Assembly (NCBI GenBank): GCA_011390575.1
Contig: JAABSE010000031.1
Coordinates: 1 to 40,097 of the forward strand
From: Sphingobacteriia bacterium
GTDB taxonomy: Bacteria > Bacteroidota > Bacteroidia > Bacteroidales > UBA7960
DNA length: 40,097 nt
Direction of reading: 5' to 3'
How positions within the stretch are numbered: position 1 is the stretch's first letter; the number at the start of each line of letters is the position of its first letter. The notes under the pieces were generated by a model. The model was given only the letters and a program-made list of their open reading frames with translations, was not told where the DNA came from and searched no databases. Both the position numbers and the translations under genes were made by a program. This document shows, in pieces, positions 25,579 to 34,592 of the stretch.

Positions 25579-27213
25579 TTACAGCCCTAAAACATCTTTT
25601 CCCTGTTTGAAAACAATATCAATGGGTAATCCGGTGGCATTGACCTTGTCAAGGTCACTGCGCAGCTGGTCAGTCATTACACCATCAGCTTCAACCCATT
25701 CTTTGGCAGCTTCATAATCGCCATCGCCCTGAATAACCAGGATTTTTTCCAGCAATGTTCCTACAGCTGCTTTCATCTCTTCAAAATTTACTTTGTAGGT
25801 ACCATTGTCCTGGTAAACAAAAGCGTCATTGTCAGCAAAGTATTTCATGTTCAGCATATTGGCCCTACCATGTGCGCTGGAAGCCCCAAAACGGCTGGAA
25901 CGGAAAATACCGGAAAAGAATGTAACGTAATTGTTCATTACTTCGCCGCTGGTAATTTCGCCCATCTCGTAAAGCTGGGTCACCAGATACAACCCCATGA
26001 TATCGGCTTTGGCTTCTTCAATGGCAGAATAGTATTCCCTCAAAGCTTCGCGTGCAGGCCCTTTTCCTGTGATGGTATTTTTTACTCCCATGCCGTGCGA
26101 CACTTCGTGGAAAGTAGTATTTTCGAAAAAAGCATCAAAGGTTATATACTGACGCTGACTCTCATCGATAAGGATATCGGTAATAGGCACAAGGATTTTG
26201 TCAAACTTGGCTTTCATAGAATTTTTGAGTTGCAACTTGCGGCTTCCTACAGAAAGGTGAATCTCGGGATCATTGGGAAGGTTGATGGCAATGGTTTTGC
26301 TTCCCGCGTTGCAATCGCCTGCATAATAAAGGGCGTAATAAACGTTCATATCGGCATCCGTACCGGGCTCTTCTGTTTTGTATTCAGGGGCTACCGGCAA
26401 ACCAGCCTGTAGCTGGGGCAACATGGCGTTGAATTTTTCCAGCTGGGCGCTCCACTCCAGATCTTTCACCAGGATAAAGGCTTCGTGTGCAGCCTTGTAG
26501 CCAAACAAACGGTCTTCATAATTTTCGATGGGTCCAACCACAAAGTCAATATTCGATTCCTTCATGGCCATCCAGGCATAATCACTGGGTTGGTATTCAT
26601 CTGTCAGCAATGCTACCGCTCGTGCTTCAAGATAATTCTTCAATCCGGGGTCTTCAGCCAGTTCTGCTGCTTTGCGCAACAGACGTGCCGCTTCTTCGTG
26701 ATGTTCTTTGTATGCTTCGGAGTATGGAAGGGCAACCAGGTTTCCTTCATCGTCGCGACGGATCAACGTATACAGGCTCGTTTTGGTGGGCTCATCCCAT
26801 GCTTCAAACTCTTCGCGGGTCATATCCTGCGGATAAAAATTTGCACTTAACGGCTTGTCATCAAATCCAGGTACAAAAGCTTTATTAGCATCAAGTCGAT
26901 CCCAGGGACCATAATGGATTTTGGCATACTCTACAGCATACTCATTGTCTATTTTTTCAAATAGTTCCTCTTTATCACCATAAGACTGCATCCAGAATAT
27001 ATCGTCCATAATCTGGGCAGCTTCCATCAGGATACTGATAATCTCCCGTTCATTTTCGCTCAGCCAGCTCAAATCGGTGGTGAGAGTCACTTCTTCAAAA
27101 TTAGCTAACCGTTCTTTCATATCTTCAGTTAATGGGTCTGGTTGGGGCGTGCAGCTCTGAAAGCTCATAAATACAATCATTGCCGCTAGTGCCAGTTGAA
27201 TAGTTTTTTTCAT
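25579..27213 (-). CDS. M49-family dipeptidyl-peptidase III-like metallopeptidase, lipoprotein
   Basis: The ATG at 27213 gives 544 residues with a lipoprotein signal (SFQSC, Cys21); an upstream in-frame start lies in the promoter region. The zinc motif is HEVSH at 369-373 with the second ligand Glu400 in AIEEAKAD. Most M49 enzymes have HEXXGH; a five-residue HEXXH form is known from Caldithrix abyssi DPP III, a protein of about this size. M49 enzymes remove dipeptides from the N-terminus of short peptides. Surface or periplasmic lipidation fits the peptide-scavenging theme of the window. Monocistronic. Confidence 0.85.
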   Translation of the reverse strand: MKKTIQLALAAMIVFMSFQSCTPQPDPLTEDMKERLANFEEVTLTTDLSWLSENEREIISILMEAAQIMDDIFWMQSYGDKEELFEKIDNEYAVEYAKIHYGPWDRLDANKAFVPGFDDKPLSANFYPQDMTREEFEAWDEPTKTSLYTLIRRDDEGNLVALPYSEAYKEHHEEAARLLRKAAELAEDPGLKNYLEARAVALLTDEYQPSDYAWMAMKESNIDFVVGPIENYEDRLFGYKAAHEAFILVKDLEWSAQLEKFNAMLPQLQAGLPVAPEYKTEEPGTDADMNVYYALYYAGDCNAGSKTIAINLPNDPEIHLSVGSRKLQLKNSMKAKFDKILVPITDILIDESQRQYITFDAFFENTTFHEVSHGMGVKNTITGKGPAREALREYYSAIEEAKADIMGLYLVTQLYEMGEITSGEVMNNYVTFFSGIFRSSRFGASSAHGRANMLNMKYFADNDAFVYQDNGTYKVNFEEMKAAVGTLLEKILVIQGDGDYEAAKEWVEADGVMTDQLRSDLDKVNATGLPIDIVFKQGKDVLGL

Positions 27214-27249
27214 ATTGCTTTTTATTTTAGGAATAGGGTTTGAAAAAAT

Positions 27250-27257
27250 CAAAATTA
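27250..27257 (-). promoter_or_regulatory. -7 box of the M49 peptidase gene
   Basis: Minus-strand TAATTTTG is a perfect TAnnTTTG box 37 bases upstream of the ATG at 27213. A -33 TTG at normal spacing is not seen. Confidence 0.45.
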
Positions 27258-27453
27258 TGAAATATTCAGAGAACTCTTTGCCTAAGTTGATTTTTATTTT
27301 TGGATATCTTAATAATCCCGGAGGTCTTGTGGTTTTGTCATTTTCATGGTGGGATAATTGAAAATTGCTAATGAAGGAATTACCATTAATTGCTTCATTA
27401 TGCTGACGCTATTTTATTAATTTGCTTTATTTTACTATTGCTATTTTAATTAA

Positions 27454-27555
27454 TTCGAAGTTTTTCGCTATGGTGCTAAACCAGATCTTACATTACGTGA
27501 TTATCCTGAAGCTATTTTTGAAAGTCCGGACAACTATCTGGATTGGATTATGTAA
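27454..27555 (+). pseudogene. Possible C-terminal gene remnant in the gap before the DUF819 gene
   Basis: After an in-frame TAA at 27451, 33 codons read FEVFRYGAKPDLTLRDYPEA followed by IFESPDNYLDWIM and a TAA at 27553-27555. There is no usable start. The ending, with a proline/aspartate-rich stretch and NYLDWIM, looks protein-like and unlike the AT-rich DNA before it. It may be the tail of a lost gene. The rest of the 340-base gap (27258-27453 and 27556-27599) shows nothing else. Confidence 0.3.
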
Positions 27556-27599
27556 TTTTACCCGCTTTTAAACATCATAAGAACCTAAAACCCTAACAG

Positions 27600-28739
27600 A
27601 TGACAACTGCACTGTTATTAATCTTCTACCTGGGCACCCCAATTGTTGTTTTGCATCTTTGCCACCGATACCGGTTTGTCAACAAACTGGGAGCAGTAGT
27701 AATTACGTATATCATCGGCCTGCTGGCAGGCAACCTCAGGTTTCTTCCCGAAGGGACCGAAGTAATTCAGGATGCCCTTACCAGCGCTACTATTCCCCTT
27801 GCACTCCCTTTGCTGCTGTTTTCTCTCAATATCAAAGCCTGGTTAAAGATGGCAGGAAAAACGATATTGTCACTGGTTCTGGGAATCAGTTCAGCCATCA
27901 TTATGGTGATGGTGGGTTATTATATTTTCAGGGATGTTTTGCCTGAAATCTGGAAAGTATCAGGCATGATGGTAGGTGTATACACGGGCGGCACTCCCAA
28001 CCTGGCATCCATCCAGAGTGTGGTGGAAGCAAAACCTGAAACCTACATCATACTCAATACACACGATATCATTTTATCGTCCATTTATCTGGCTTTCCTG
28101 ATGACGATAGGTCAGAGAGTTTTCGGCATGATACTGAAACCTTACAAAGGAGACAAACGTCTGCATGATGAAAGCATTGGTTTTGACGGGGTGGATCCTT
28201 ATTGGGGTATTTTCCAAAAAAAAATCTTTCTGCCGGTTCTCACAGCCACGGGAATATCGGTTCTTATTGCCGGTATCAGTATTGGGCTTAGCTTTCTCAT
28301 TTTCAAAGAAATTTCCATGCTGGTGATTATCCTTTCCATCACTACCCTAAGCATTGGCATCAGCCTGATCCCCAAAGTGAATGCCATTGAAAAAACCTTT
28401 GAAACCGGGATGTATTTCATCCTGATATTCAGCCTTGCCGTGGCCTCTATGGCCGATATCAGCCAGTTTGCAGGTTCTGCCCCGGGTTTGTTCTTTTATG
28501 TGGCGCTGGTAATTTTTGGATCCCTGATACTTCAAGTGATTTTGAGCAAGATATTCAATATAGATACCGACACCATGATTATTACGTCCACGGCATTGAT
28601 CTGCTCTCCTCCTTTTGTACCGGTGGTGGCAGGAGCCCTTAAAAACAAAGAGGTAATTATCACGGGTTTAACCGTTGGGATTATCGGATATGCCATTGGC
28701 AACTACCTGGGCATATCTATTGCCTTTCTTTTGCGATAA
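27600..28739 (+). CDS. DUF819-family integral membrane protein
   Basis: A 379-residue polytopic protein with about ten hydrophobic segments. Family features include FVNKLGAVVITYIIGLLAGN near the N-terminus, SATIPLALPLLLFSLNI and the loop GVYTGGTPNLASI in the middle, and a C-terminal SPPFVPVVAGALKNKEVIITG. The two glycine-rich halves suggest a transporter-like inverted repeat. DUF819 proteins are uncharacterised; some are annotated as putative carboxylate or amino-acid transporters without proof. It stands alone, with a promoter for the next gene located after it. Confidence 0.88.
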   Translation: MTTALLLIFYLGTPIVVLHLCHRYRFVNKLGAVVITYIIGLLAGNLRFLPEGTEVIQDALTSATIPLALPLLLFSLNIKAWLKMAGKTILSLVLGISSAIIMVMVGYYIFRDVLPEIWKVSGMMVGVYTGGTPNLASIQSVVEAKPETYIILNTHDIILSSIYLAFLMTIGQRVFGMILKPYKGDKRLHDESIGFDGVDPYWGIFQKKIFLPVLTATGISVLIAGISIGLSFLIFKEISMLVIILSITTLSIGISLIPKVNAIEKTFETGMYFILIFSLAVASMADISQFAGSAPGLFFYVALVIFGSLILQVILSKIFNIDTDTMIITSTALICSPPFVPVVAGALKNKEVIITGLTVGIIGYAIGNYLGISIAFLLR

Positions 28740-28754
28740 AACTGCAAGTTCTTA

Positions 28755-28785
28755 TTGCCTGATTCAAAACAAAACCGTAGATTTG
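28755..28785 (+). promoter_or_regulatory. Promoter of the LapA-like/DJ-1 pair
   Basis: TTG (28755-28757), 20 bases, then TAGATTTG (28778-28785): a full match to the Bacteroidota consensus, 50 bases upstream of the ATG at 28835. Confidence 0.65.
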
Positions 28786-28834
28786 ATATCTGACTGATAG
28801 CTCAAAAATATTACAATCCTAAAAAAGAGATGCC

Positions 28835-29092
28835 ATGGAAGAAAAGAAAAAACCCATTCTGTTTTGGATTATTGCTGGTATCATACTGACAATTACCATT
28901 ACCCTGGCCGTGCTGAACTGGAAAGTTACTTCCCTTCATTTGATTTTCCTTGAAGTGCAGGGCCGGCTGATTTTTATCCTTTTGATCTTTTTTTTCCTGG
29001 GCTTTCTGCTGGGTAAACTTTCCCACCTGCTGGGCAGTAGAAAAAAGGAAAAAGACGATCATGTCCATTTTGTTAATGAAGGTAAAAAGTAA
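28835..29092 (+). CDS. Small two-helix membrane protein, LapA-domain-like
   Basis: An 85-residue protein with two transmembrane helices (about 9-27 and 44-64) separated by a short loop containing NWKVTSLHLIFLEVQ, and a basic C-terminal tail (GSRKKEKDD). The pattern of two helices with N-(W/x)-V-x-(L/H) in the loop and GxLLG in helix two matches LapA/DUF1049. In Enterobacteria LapA works in lipopolysaccharide assembly control; that role is not shown here. It is followed after 9 bases by the DJ-1/PfpI gene and they probably share a transcript. Confidence 0.75.
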   Translation: MEEKKKPILFWIIAGIILTITITLAVLNWKVTSLHLIFLEVQGRLIFILLIFFFLGFLLGKLSHLLGSRKKEKDDHVHFVNEGKK

Positions 29093-29101
29093 ATCTTTTT
29101 G

Positions 29102-29704
29102 ATGATGCAAGCTTCTCAGGAAGAGCTCAAAATTGGTATTTTCCTTTTCCCTGATATCGAAACCCTGGATTTCTGCGGTCCACTGGAGGTTTTTACTGCT
29201 GCCAATATTGCAACAGGCGAAAATCATTTTGACGTTTACACCTTTGCAGAAAGCACAGCTCCTGTCAAAACTATTAACGGACTGAGTGTAAATCCAGATT
29301 TTGACATGGAATCGGTACCCAATCCTGATATCCTTGTACTCCCGGGAGGCGACGGTACCAAAGCAGTGATTGCCAACCCTGGCCTGCTGCAAAAGCTCAA
29401 TGCCTTGCAAGAGCAAACCCGTCATACTTTTTCGGTTTGCTCGGGAGCAAGAATACCGGCTGTGTTGGGCCTGCTGGACGGGAAAAAATTCACCACTCAT
29501 CACAGTGTTTTCGAGGATATTCTTAAGCTGGCACCCAAAGCCCGTGTGCGCCCCAATAACCGCTATACCGACAATGGGAAAATTCTTACCTCAGCCGGAG
29601 TGGCTGCAGGCATTGACCTGTCCTTTTACTTACTTGAAAAACTAAAAGGGAAAGAAGTGATGGATATTACAGCCAGATATATGGAATACCCTGTAAAGTT
29701 ATAA
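29102..29704 (+). CDS. DJ-1/PfpI-family protein
   Basis: A 200-residue class I glutamine-amidotransferase-like protein. An ATG at 29102 or 29105 is preferred to an in-frame TTG at 29099. Seen are IGIFLFPDIETLDFCGPLEV at the N-terminus, LVLPGGDGT (78-86), the nucleophile elbow Cys113 in FSVCSGARI, and a TTHHS segment that supplies a histidine. The N-terminal pattern resembles the isonitrile hydratase / AraC-type DJ-1 subfamily that binds small molecules, but no DNA-binding domain is present. The reaction is unknown. It lies 9 bases after the LapA-like gene. Confidence 0.9.
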   Translation: MMQASQEELKIGIFLFPDIETLDFCGPLEVFTAANIATGENHFDVYTFAESTAPVKTINGLSVNPDFDMESVPNPDILVLPGGDGTKAVIANPGLLQKLNALQEQTRHTFSVCSGARIPAVLGLLDGKKFTTHHSVFEDILKLAPKARVRPNNRYTDNGKILTSAGVAAGIDLSFYLLEKLKGKEVMDITARYMEYPVKL

Positions 29705-29792
29705 GTTTGAAAATCGGGTTTTCCAGACTCAATGAACATTAAAACTGTTCGTGCCGTTCTATGGCTGATAGTAAAATTTTAATCAACACATC

Positions 29793-30692
29793 ATGCGCAC
29801 TTTTACACCGGAAGAACTTACTCCCCGACAACGCCATCATTACATTCTGGGATCGATCAATCCCCGCCCTATCTGTTTTGCCAGCACCCTTGACAAGGAG
29901 GGAAAACCCAATCTGGCTCCTTACAGTTTTTTCAATGTATTCAGCAGCACCCCTCCCATCCTGATTTTTTCGGTAAATACCCGTCGCGACGGAAGCAACA
30001 AAGACACCCTGAACAACGTAAAAGAAACCGGAGAATTGGTAATCAACCTGGTAAATTACCCCATGGCCCGGCAAATGGCCATTTGCGGAGTAGAGTATGA
30101 TACAGGCATCAATGAATTTGAAAAAGGAGGCTTTACTCCTGTTCCCAGCGAAAAAGTAAAACCCTTTCGGGTAAAAGAGTCGCCGGTGCAGTTTGAGTGC
30201 AAAGTCCTTGAAGTAAAGGCCCTGAGCGACAAACCCGGAGCTGCCAACCTCATCATTGCCCAGGCATTGCTTATTCATGCAAATGAGGATATTTTTGCAG
30301 AGGATGACACCATCGATCCCCGTAAAATTGACATGGTAGGAAGGCTTGGAAATTTCAACTACAGCCGGGCCAATGGAGAAAGTCTCTTTGCCATTAAACA
30401 ACCTCCGGCAGAAATAGCCATAGGGTTTGACAATCTGCCTGATGACCTGAAAGGTTCAAAAGTGCTGACCGGACATCATCTGGCCATGATGGCGGGAGTA
30501 ACCGGTACTCCGTCAGAGGAAGAATTGGATGATTACCTGAATTCAGAAGAAGCAGCGGAAGAAATAAAGGAATTACACCCTGAAATAAAAGATGATAAGA
30601 ACATCTTACATGAGAAAGTTAAAGATTTCCTGAACAAAGGAGAAGTTCGGCAGGCCTGGCTTTTGTATTTAGCAGCCCGTCACAAATTCTGA
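29793..30692 (+). CDS. Flavin reductase-like FMN-binding protein
   Basis: A 299-residue protein. The flavin reductase-like split-barrel domain covers about 10-200, with SINPRPICFASTLDKEGKPN (FMN-binding strand), NLAPYSFFNVFSSTPP, IFSVNTRRDGSNKDTLNN and GELVINLVNYPMARQM. This set is typical of the flavoredoxin-type branch. A C-terminal extension of about 90 residues (from about 205), rich in Glu and Lys, is not part of the core and is unassigned. It may transfer electrons from NAD(P)H to FMN or act as an oxidoreductase on an unknown substrate. A small lipoprotein gene follows after 7 bases. Confidence 0.92.
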   Translation: MRTFTPEELTPRQRHHYILGSINPRPICFASTLDKEGKPNLAPYSFFNVFSSTPPILIFSVNTRRDGSNKDTLNNVKETGELVINLVNYPMARQMAICGVEYDTGINEFEKGGFTPVPSEKVKPFRVKESPVQFECKVLEVKALSDKPGAANLIIAQALLIHANEDIFAEDDTIDPRKIDMVGRLGNFNYSRANGESLFAIKQPPAEIAIGFDNLPDDLKGSKVLTGHHLAMMAGVTGTPSEEELDDYLNSEEAAEEIKELHPEIKDDKNILHEKVKDFLNKGEVRQAWLLYLAARHKF

Positions 30693-30699
30693 CGTAAAT

Positions 30700-31227
30700 A
30701 TGGCATACCCTGGCAACGAGATAAAAAACAGACAAAGGTTCCGGAAACCTCTCAACAGTTATTTGGCTGTAATGATCCTACTGCTGCCGGGATGCAAAGA
30801 TCCTCACCAAAGCATCAAAGCATTTGACAATCAAAACATAACCTTTCTGGAGTTATTTCTCGAACAAGAGGAAAGATGGGTCAGGGCAATTTACAGTATG
30901 GATTCCCTGGAGGCTGCCAGAAGTATTGACTCCATCAGGCTGTTAGCTGCTACGCCCTGGATGCAGGATGATTTTCACGATTTGAGATACTCTGCTGAGT
31001 TTGGCAACTATGTAAATACCTCGATGCTTTTCTGGAATATCCTTGCCATTCAAACCGACTCGGTATACAAAAAAGCAACCGCCATTGCTTTTTTGCCACA
31101 AATGGCCTACAGCAAAGAGGAAGAAGAGAAACTGATGGAAAAGCTGGGCAGTCATGACAGAACCCTGCACAAGCTGCTGGACAGCATAAATGATTTGCGA
31201 AAAGATATTACAACCCAAATCTACTGA
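30700..31227 (+). CDS. Hypothetical lipoprotein-like protein
   Basis: A 175-residue protein. A basic N-terminus (NRQRFRKP) precedes a hydrophobic stretch and a possible lipobox LLPGC (Cys32; proline at -2 is unusual). The remainder is mainly helical with charged heptad-like stretches (EEEEKLMEKLGSHDRTLHKL) and no domain I recognise. It is 7 bases after the flavin reductase gene, so probably co-transcribed, and ends at a strong bidirectional terminator. Confidence 0.65.
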   Translation: MAYPGNEIKNRQRFRKPLNSYLAVMILLLPGCKDPHQSIKAFDNQNITFLELFLEQEERWVRAIYSMDSLEAARSIDSIRLLAATPWMQDDFHDLRYSAEFGNYVNTSMLFWNILAIQTDSVYKKATAIAFLPQMAYSKEEEEKLMEKLGSHDRTLHKLLDSINDLRKDITTQIY

Positions 31228-31240
31228 GGCCTTACGCCAT

Positions 31241-31281
31241 AAAAAAATCCCGGACGCTGTAATACATCCGGGACTTTTTTT
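31241..31281. terminator. Bidirectional terminator between convergent genes
   Basis: Seven A (31241-31247), TCCCGGA (31248-31254), a 12-base loop, TCCGGGA (31267-31273), C, then seven T (31275-31281). The A and T runs on both sides let it act on the lipoprotein gene and on pepD. Confidence 0.93.
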
Positions 31282-31294
31282 AACCTGGCAGAAG

Positions 31295-32755
31295 TCAGGC
31301 ATCAGGGATGCTTTTCAGCACTTCCAGCACCAGTTTCCAGCTTTTTTCAACGGAAGAAATGCTCAGTTTTTCATCCGGTGAATGCACTCCTCTCATGTTG
31401 GGGCCAAAAGAAATCATGTCCATACCCGGATATTTTTCTCCGATGAGCCCACACTCTAAACCTGCGTGAATAGCCAGCACATGCGGCTCTTCTCCGAAAA
31501 GCTCCTTGTATTTTGTTCTCATGACATAGAGAATTTCAGATTTCATATTGGGTGTCCAGCCGGGATATCCGTCGCCATGGCTTACCTTTGCTCCCGCCAG
31601 CTGAAATACGCTGCTCACCATATCTGCCACATCTCTTTTCAGGGTGGCTACCGAACTTCTCTGACTGGAAGCAACAAGAATCGTCTTGGGTGTCATCTTT
31701 ACTGATGCCAGGTTGGTGGAGGTTTCCACAAGGCCGGGAATATCAGCAGACATTCCCATAACTCCGTGCGGGGCGGCATAAAGGGCGCCCAGCAAACGAC
31801 TCTGGGTTGAATAATCCACAAGGCATTCGGGCATCACGGTGTCATGAATATTAACTTTCAAATCGGGCTCTCTTGTTTTTTGCTCTTCACCCACATCTTT
31901 GGCGTATTGCCGGATGGCAATTTCCAGATCTTTTTTATACTTGCGGGGAACAGTAACAATGGCAAAAGCTTCCCGTGCAATGGCATTGCGAAGATTTCCT
32001 CCATCAATCTGAGCCAGGCGCATCTCAAACATTCGCTCGCAATTCCACAGAATCCGGGAAAGAATTTTATTGGCGTTGCCTCTTCCTTTGTTGATATCAT
32101 CACCGGAATGGCCGCCCTTCAGCCCACTGACAGAAATTTTGAAGGCAATATGATCTGTTTCGTTGTTAACCCTTTCATACTGGAACGTGGCCAGGGTATC
32201 CAGTCCTCCGGCACAACCTATACATAGTTCAGTGTCGTCTTCCGAATCAAGATTGAGCAATATTTGTCCTTTCAAAAAGCCGGGTTCAAGCCCGAAAGCT
32301 CCCGTGAGACCGGTCTCTTCATCCACCGTAAACAAGCATTCCAGCGGTCCGTGTTCAAGCTTCTTATCCTCAAGAATGGCCAGCGACATTGCCACACCAA
32401 TCCCGTTATCTGCACCCAGGGTAGTGCCTTTAGCCTTCACCCAATCACCATCAATAAATGGCTGGATAGGGTCTTTATCAAAATCATGCGTCACATCTGC
32501 GTTTTTCTCACAAACCATATCCACATGCCCTTGCAGTATCAGCATTTTCTTTTTCTCATGGCCGGGAGTGGCAGGCTTTCTGATTATTATGTTACCCACC
32601 TGATCGCGTTGATAATCCAGTTGATTCTTTTTGGCAAAATCAATGAGCCAGCTGATGATTTTTTCTTCTTTTTTGGAAGGACGGGGAATACCGCAAATTT
32701 CTTCAAACAGCTCCCAAACCCTCTGGGGCTGGAGATGACCTAATACTTTTCCCAT
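31295..32755 (-). CDS. pepD: Aminoacyl-histidine dipeptidase (M20C beta-Ala-His dipeptidase)
   Basis: A 486-residue cytoplasmic metallopeptidase of typical length. The metal-binding residues of M20C are visible: His77 and Asp79 in LQGHVDMV, Asp116 in TTLGADNGIG, and the Glu146-Glu147 pair in TVDEETGL. Near the C-terminus HAGLECGLIGEKYPGMDMISFGPN carries the final His. The family hydrolyses dipeptides with C-terminal histidine and a broad range of others, so this could finish peptide breakdown in the cytoplasm. It is monocistronic and divergent from the GT9 gene. Confidence 0.96.
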   Translation of the reverse strand: MGKVLGHLQPQRVWELFEEICGIPRPSKKEEKIISWLIDFAKKNQLDYQRDQVGNIIIRKPATPGHEKKKMLILQGHVDMVCEKNADVTHDFDKDPIQPFIDGDWVKAKGTTLGADNGIGVAMSLAILEDKKLEHGPLECLFTVDEETGLTGAFGLEPGFLKGQILLNLDSEDDTELCIGCAGGLDTLATFQYERVNNETDHIAFKISVSGLKGGHSGDDINKGRGNANKILSRILWNCERMFEMRLAQIDGGNLRNAIAREAFAIVTVPRKYKKDLEIAIRQYAKDVGEEQKTREPDLKVNIHDTVMPECLVDYSTQSRLLGALYAAPHGVMGMSADIPGLVETSTNLASVKMTPKTILVASSQRSSVATLKRDVADMVSSVFQLAGAKVSHGDGYPGWTPNMKSEILYVMRTKYKELFGEEPHVLAIHAGLECGLIGEKYPGMDMISFGPNMRGVHSPDEKLSISSVEKSWKLVLEVLKSIPDA

Positions 32756-32875
32756 AATTTGATTCTATTTTAAATTTGACAGATTTTTTTTTGCAATGTG
32801 TAAATATAATGGAAACTCACATAAGCACCAAGAGTTGGACAAACATAAATATGGCTGTCTTAGCACAATTCTTTT

Positions 32876-32883
32876 TAATTTTG
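32876..32883 (+). promoter_or_regulatory. -7 box upstream of the GT9 gene
   Basis: TAATTTTG matches TAnnTTTG 27 bases before the ATG at 32911. No well-spaced -33 TTG is seen. Confidence 0.4.
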
Positions 32884-32910
32884 CAATCTTTAATTCAGCA
32901 ATCCTGATAT

Positions 32911-33918
32911 ATGTCCGGTCAAAAACCCATCAAAGTCCTGGTAATACGCTTCAGCTCCATTGGAGATATTATTCTCTGCTCTCCTGTGCTGAGGTGCATG
33001 AAAAAAAATTCTTCACAGTCAATTACCACCCATTTGCTGACCAAAAAATCGTTCAGCTATTTTACTTCCCATTACCCTTATATCGACAAAGTTATTGCCT
33101 ATGAGAACGATCTGAAAGCCACCATCAGTGAATTGAAAAAGGAAAACTACGACTTTGTGCTTGACCTGCACAACAACTTCAGATCTATCCGTGTAAAAAA
33201 GGCCCTGGGGAAACCTTCCAAAGCCTTTAACAAGCTCAATATTGAAAAATGGTTGCTTACCACCTTCAAAGTGGATCGCATGCCCCGGGTTCATATTGTG
33301 GATCGCCTGATGGACGCTGCCAGCCCCCTGCAAATAGAAAATGACGGCAAAGGATTGGACTATTTCATCCCGGAAGAGGACAAGGTAAACCTGCAGTCGT
33401 TGCCGGCAATCTTCAGAGATGGATATGTGGGTTTTGTAATCGGCGGCACTTACGCTACCAAAAGGTTGCCTTCAGATAAGATAGTGGACATTTGCGGTAA
33501 ACTTGACAAACCCGTGATTTTGCTCGGTGGTCCGGAAGATGCAGATACCGGTCAGCAGATCGAATCAGCTTTGCCAGAAAAGGTTCTCAATGCATGTGGA
33601 AAATATTCGCTCAATGCATCCGCTTCACTTGTACAACAAGCCGATGTCATTATCAGTCATGACACTGGTTTGATGCATGTAGCTGCAGCTTTCAGCAAAC
33701 CTATGGCATCCATTTGGGGCAATACGGTCCCTGAACTGGGGATGTATCCTTACTATCCGGAAAACAGTAAGACTCCGCATCGTATTTTCGAAATCAAAGG
33801 ACTTAGCTGCAGGCCCTGCAGCAAAATTGGCTACAACTCCTGTCCAAAAAAACACTTCAGGTGCATGAATGATATCTCTGCCCGCGAAGTTGCAGACTGG
33901 GTTAACAACCTGAGTTAA
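32911..33918 (+). CDS. Glycosyltransferase family 9, heptosyltransferase-like
   Basis: A 335-residue GT-B protein. The N-terminus IKVLVIRFSSIGDIILCSPVLRCM is the GT9 signature of ADP-heptose:LPS heptosyltransferases. The donor-binding half contains GFVIGGTYATKRLP, ILLGGPEDADTGQQI, and VIISHDTGLMHVAAAFSKP, then SIWGNTVPELGMYPY. A cysteine-bearing C-terminus (SCRPCSKIGYNSCPKKHFRC) is common in Bacteroidota members. It probably adds a heptose or other sugar in the lipopolysaccharide core on the inner face of the cytoplasmic membrane. No LPS cluster is nearby. Its 3' end lies 5 bases from the convergent MBL gene without a terminator between. Confidence 0.93.
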   Translation: MSGQKPIKVLVIRFSSIGDIILCSPVLRCMKKNSSQSITTHLLTKKSFSYFTSHYPYIDKVIAYENDLKATISELKKENYDFVLDLHNNFRSIRVKKALGKPSKAFNKLNIEKWLLTTFKVDRMPRVHIVDRLMDAASPLQIENDGKGLDYFIPEEDKVNLQSLPAIFRDGYVGFVIGGTYATKRLPSDKIVDICGKLDKPVILLGGPEDADTGQQIESALPEKVLNACGKYSLNASASLVQQADVIISHDTGLMHVAAAFSKPMASIWGNTVPELGMYPYYPENSKTPHRIFEIKGLSCRPCSKIGYNSCPKKHFRCMNDISAREVADWVNNLS

Positions 33919-33923
33919 CCGTT

Positions 33924-34562
33924 TTATTTCAGAAAAGGATTGTTTCGTTTTTCGTCTCCGATGGAAGTCGACGGCCCGTGTCCGCAATACACCCTGGTTT
34001 CCTCAGGAAGGGTAAATAATTTTACCTGAATAGACTGAATGAGTGTTTCAAAATTGCCTGTAGGCAAATCCGTACGACCAATACTGTTATGAAACAGAAC
34101 ATCTCCTGCAATAACGAATTTTTCTTTCCGGTGATACAGACAGATACTCCCGGCTGCATGGCCAGGTGTTTCAAGAACCTGTAGCTCCTGATTACCAAAA
34201 CGAATTATCTGTCCATCAGTCAAATACTCTTCCGGCATTACTGGTGGGTCGGTTTCAAAACCAAAGGTTTGACCATATTCCACTGCGTTTGTCAAAAACT
34301 CTGCGCCATTTTTATGGAGTAAGGGTTTCAAATTCCATTCTTCAACCACAAAATTATTGCCCAGAATATGGTCAATATGACAATGAGTATTGATAAGCAA
34401 AACGGGCTTCAGGTTCTGCTGCTCAATGAAATCTTTCAGAATTTTTTCTTCACGATCACCATAGCATGCGGCATCAATGATGGCACACTCGCAGGTTTCA
34501 TCATACAGTACATAAGTGTTAACCTGGAAGGGGTTGAAAGGGATGGTTTTAATCTGGATCAT
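33924..34562 (-). CDS. MBL-fold metallo-hydrolase (glyoxalase II-like)
   Basis: A 212-residue single-domain metallo-beta-lactamase-fold protein. The zinc motif THCHIDH (59-65: His60, His62, Asp64, His65) is followed by TPGHAAGSICLYH (third-site His) and AGDVLFHNSIGR (bridging Asp) and the terminal CGHGPSTSIGDEK (His). The closest named group is the hydroxyacylglutathione hydrolase-like thiolester hydrolases found in organisms lacking glutathione; the substrate is unknown. Its promoter on the minus strand has a TAGGTTTG box. Confidence 0.92.
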   Translation of the reverse strand: MIQIKTIPFNPFQVNTYVLYDETCECAIIDAACYGDREEKILKDFIEQQNLKPVLLINTHCHIDHILGNNFVVEEWNLKPLLHKNGAEFLTNAVEYGQTFGFETDPPVMPEEYLTDGQIIRFGNQELQVLETPGHAAGSICLYHRKEKFVIAGDVLFHNSIGRTDLPTGNFETLIQSIQVKLFTLPEETRVYCGHGPSTSIGDEKRNNPFLK

Positions 34563-34592
34563 GGGTAAGGGGTTGTTTGTTTTTTTCTATGG

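Noticed and set aside
28811-29503. 230-codon minus-strand open frame opposite the LapA-like and DJ-1 genes
   Set aside because: It spans two convincing plus-strand genes and reads low-complexity Gln/Lys-rich sequence without a family pattern.
29739-30401. 220-codon minus-strand open frame opposite the flavin reductase
   Set aside because: The plus-strand product has a clear flavin-binding pattern; the antisense frame has none.
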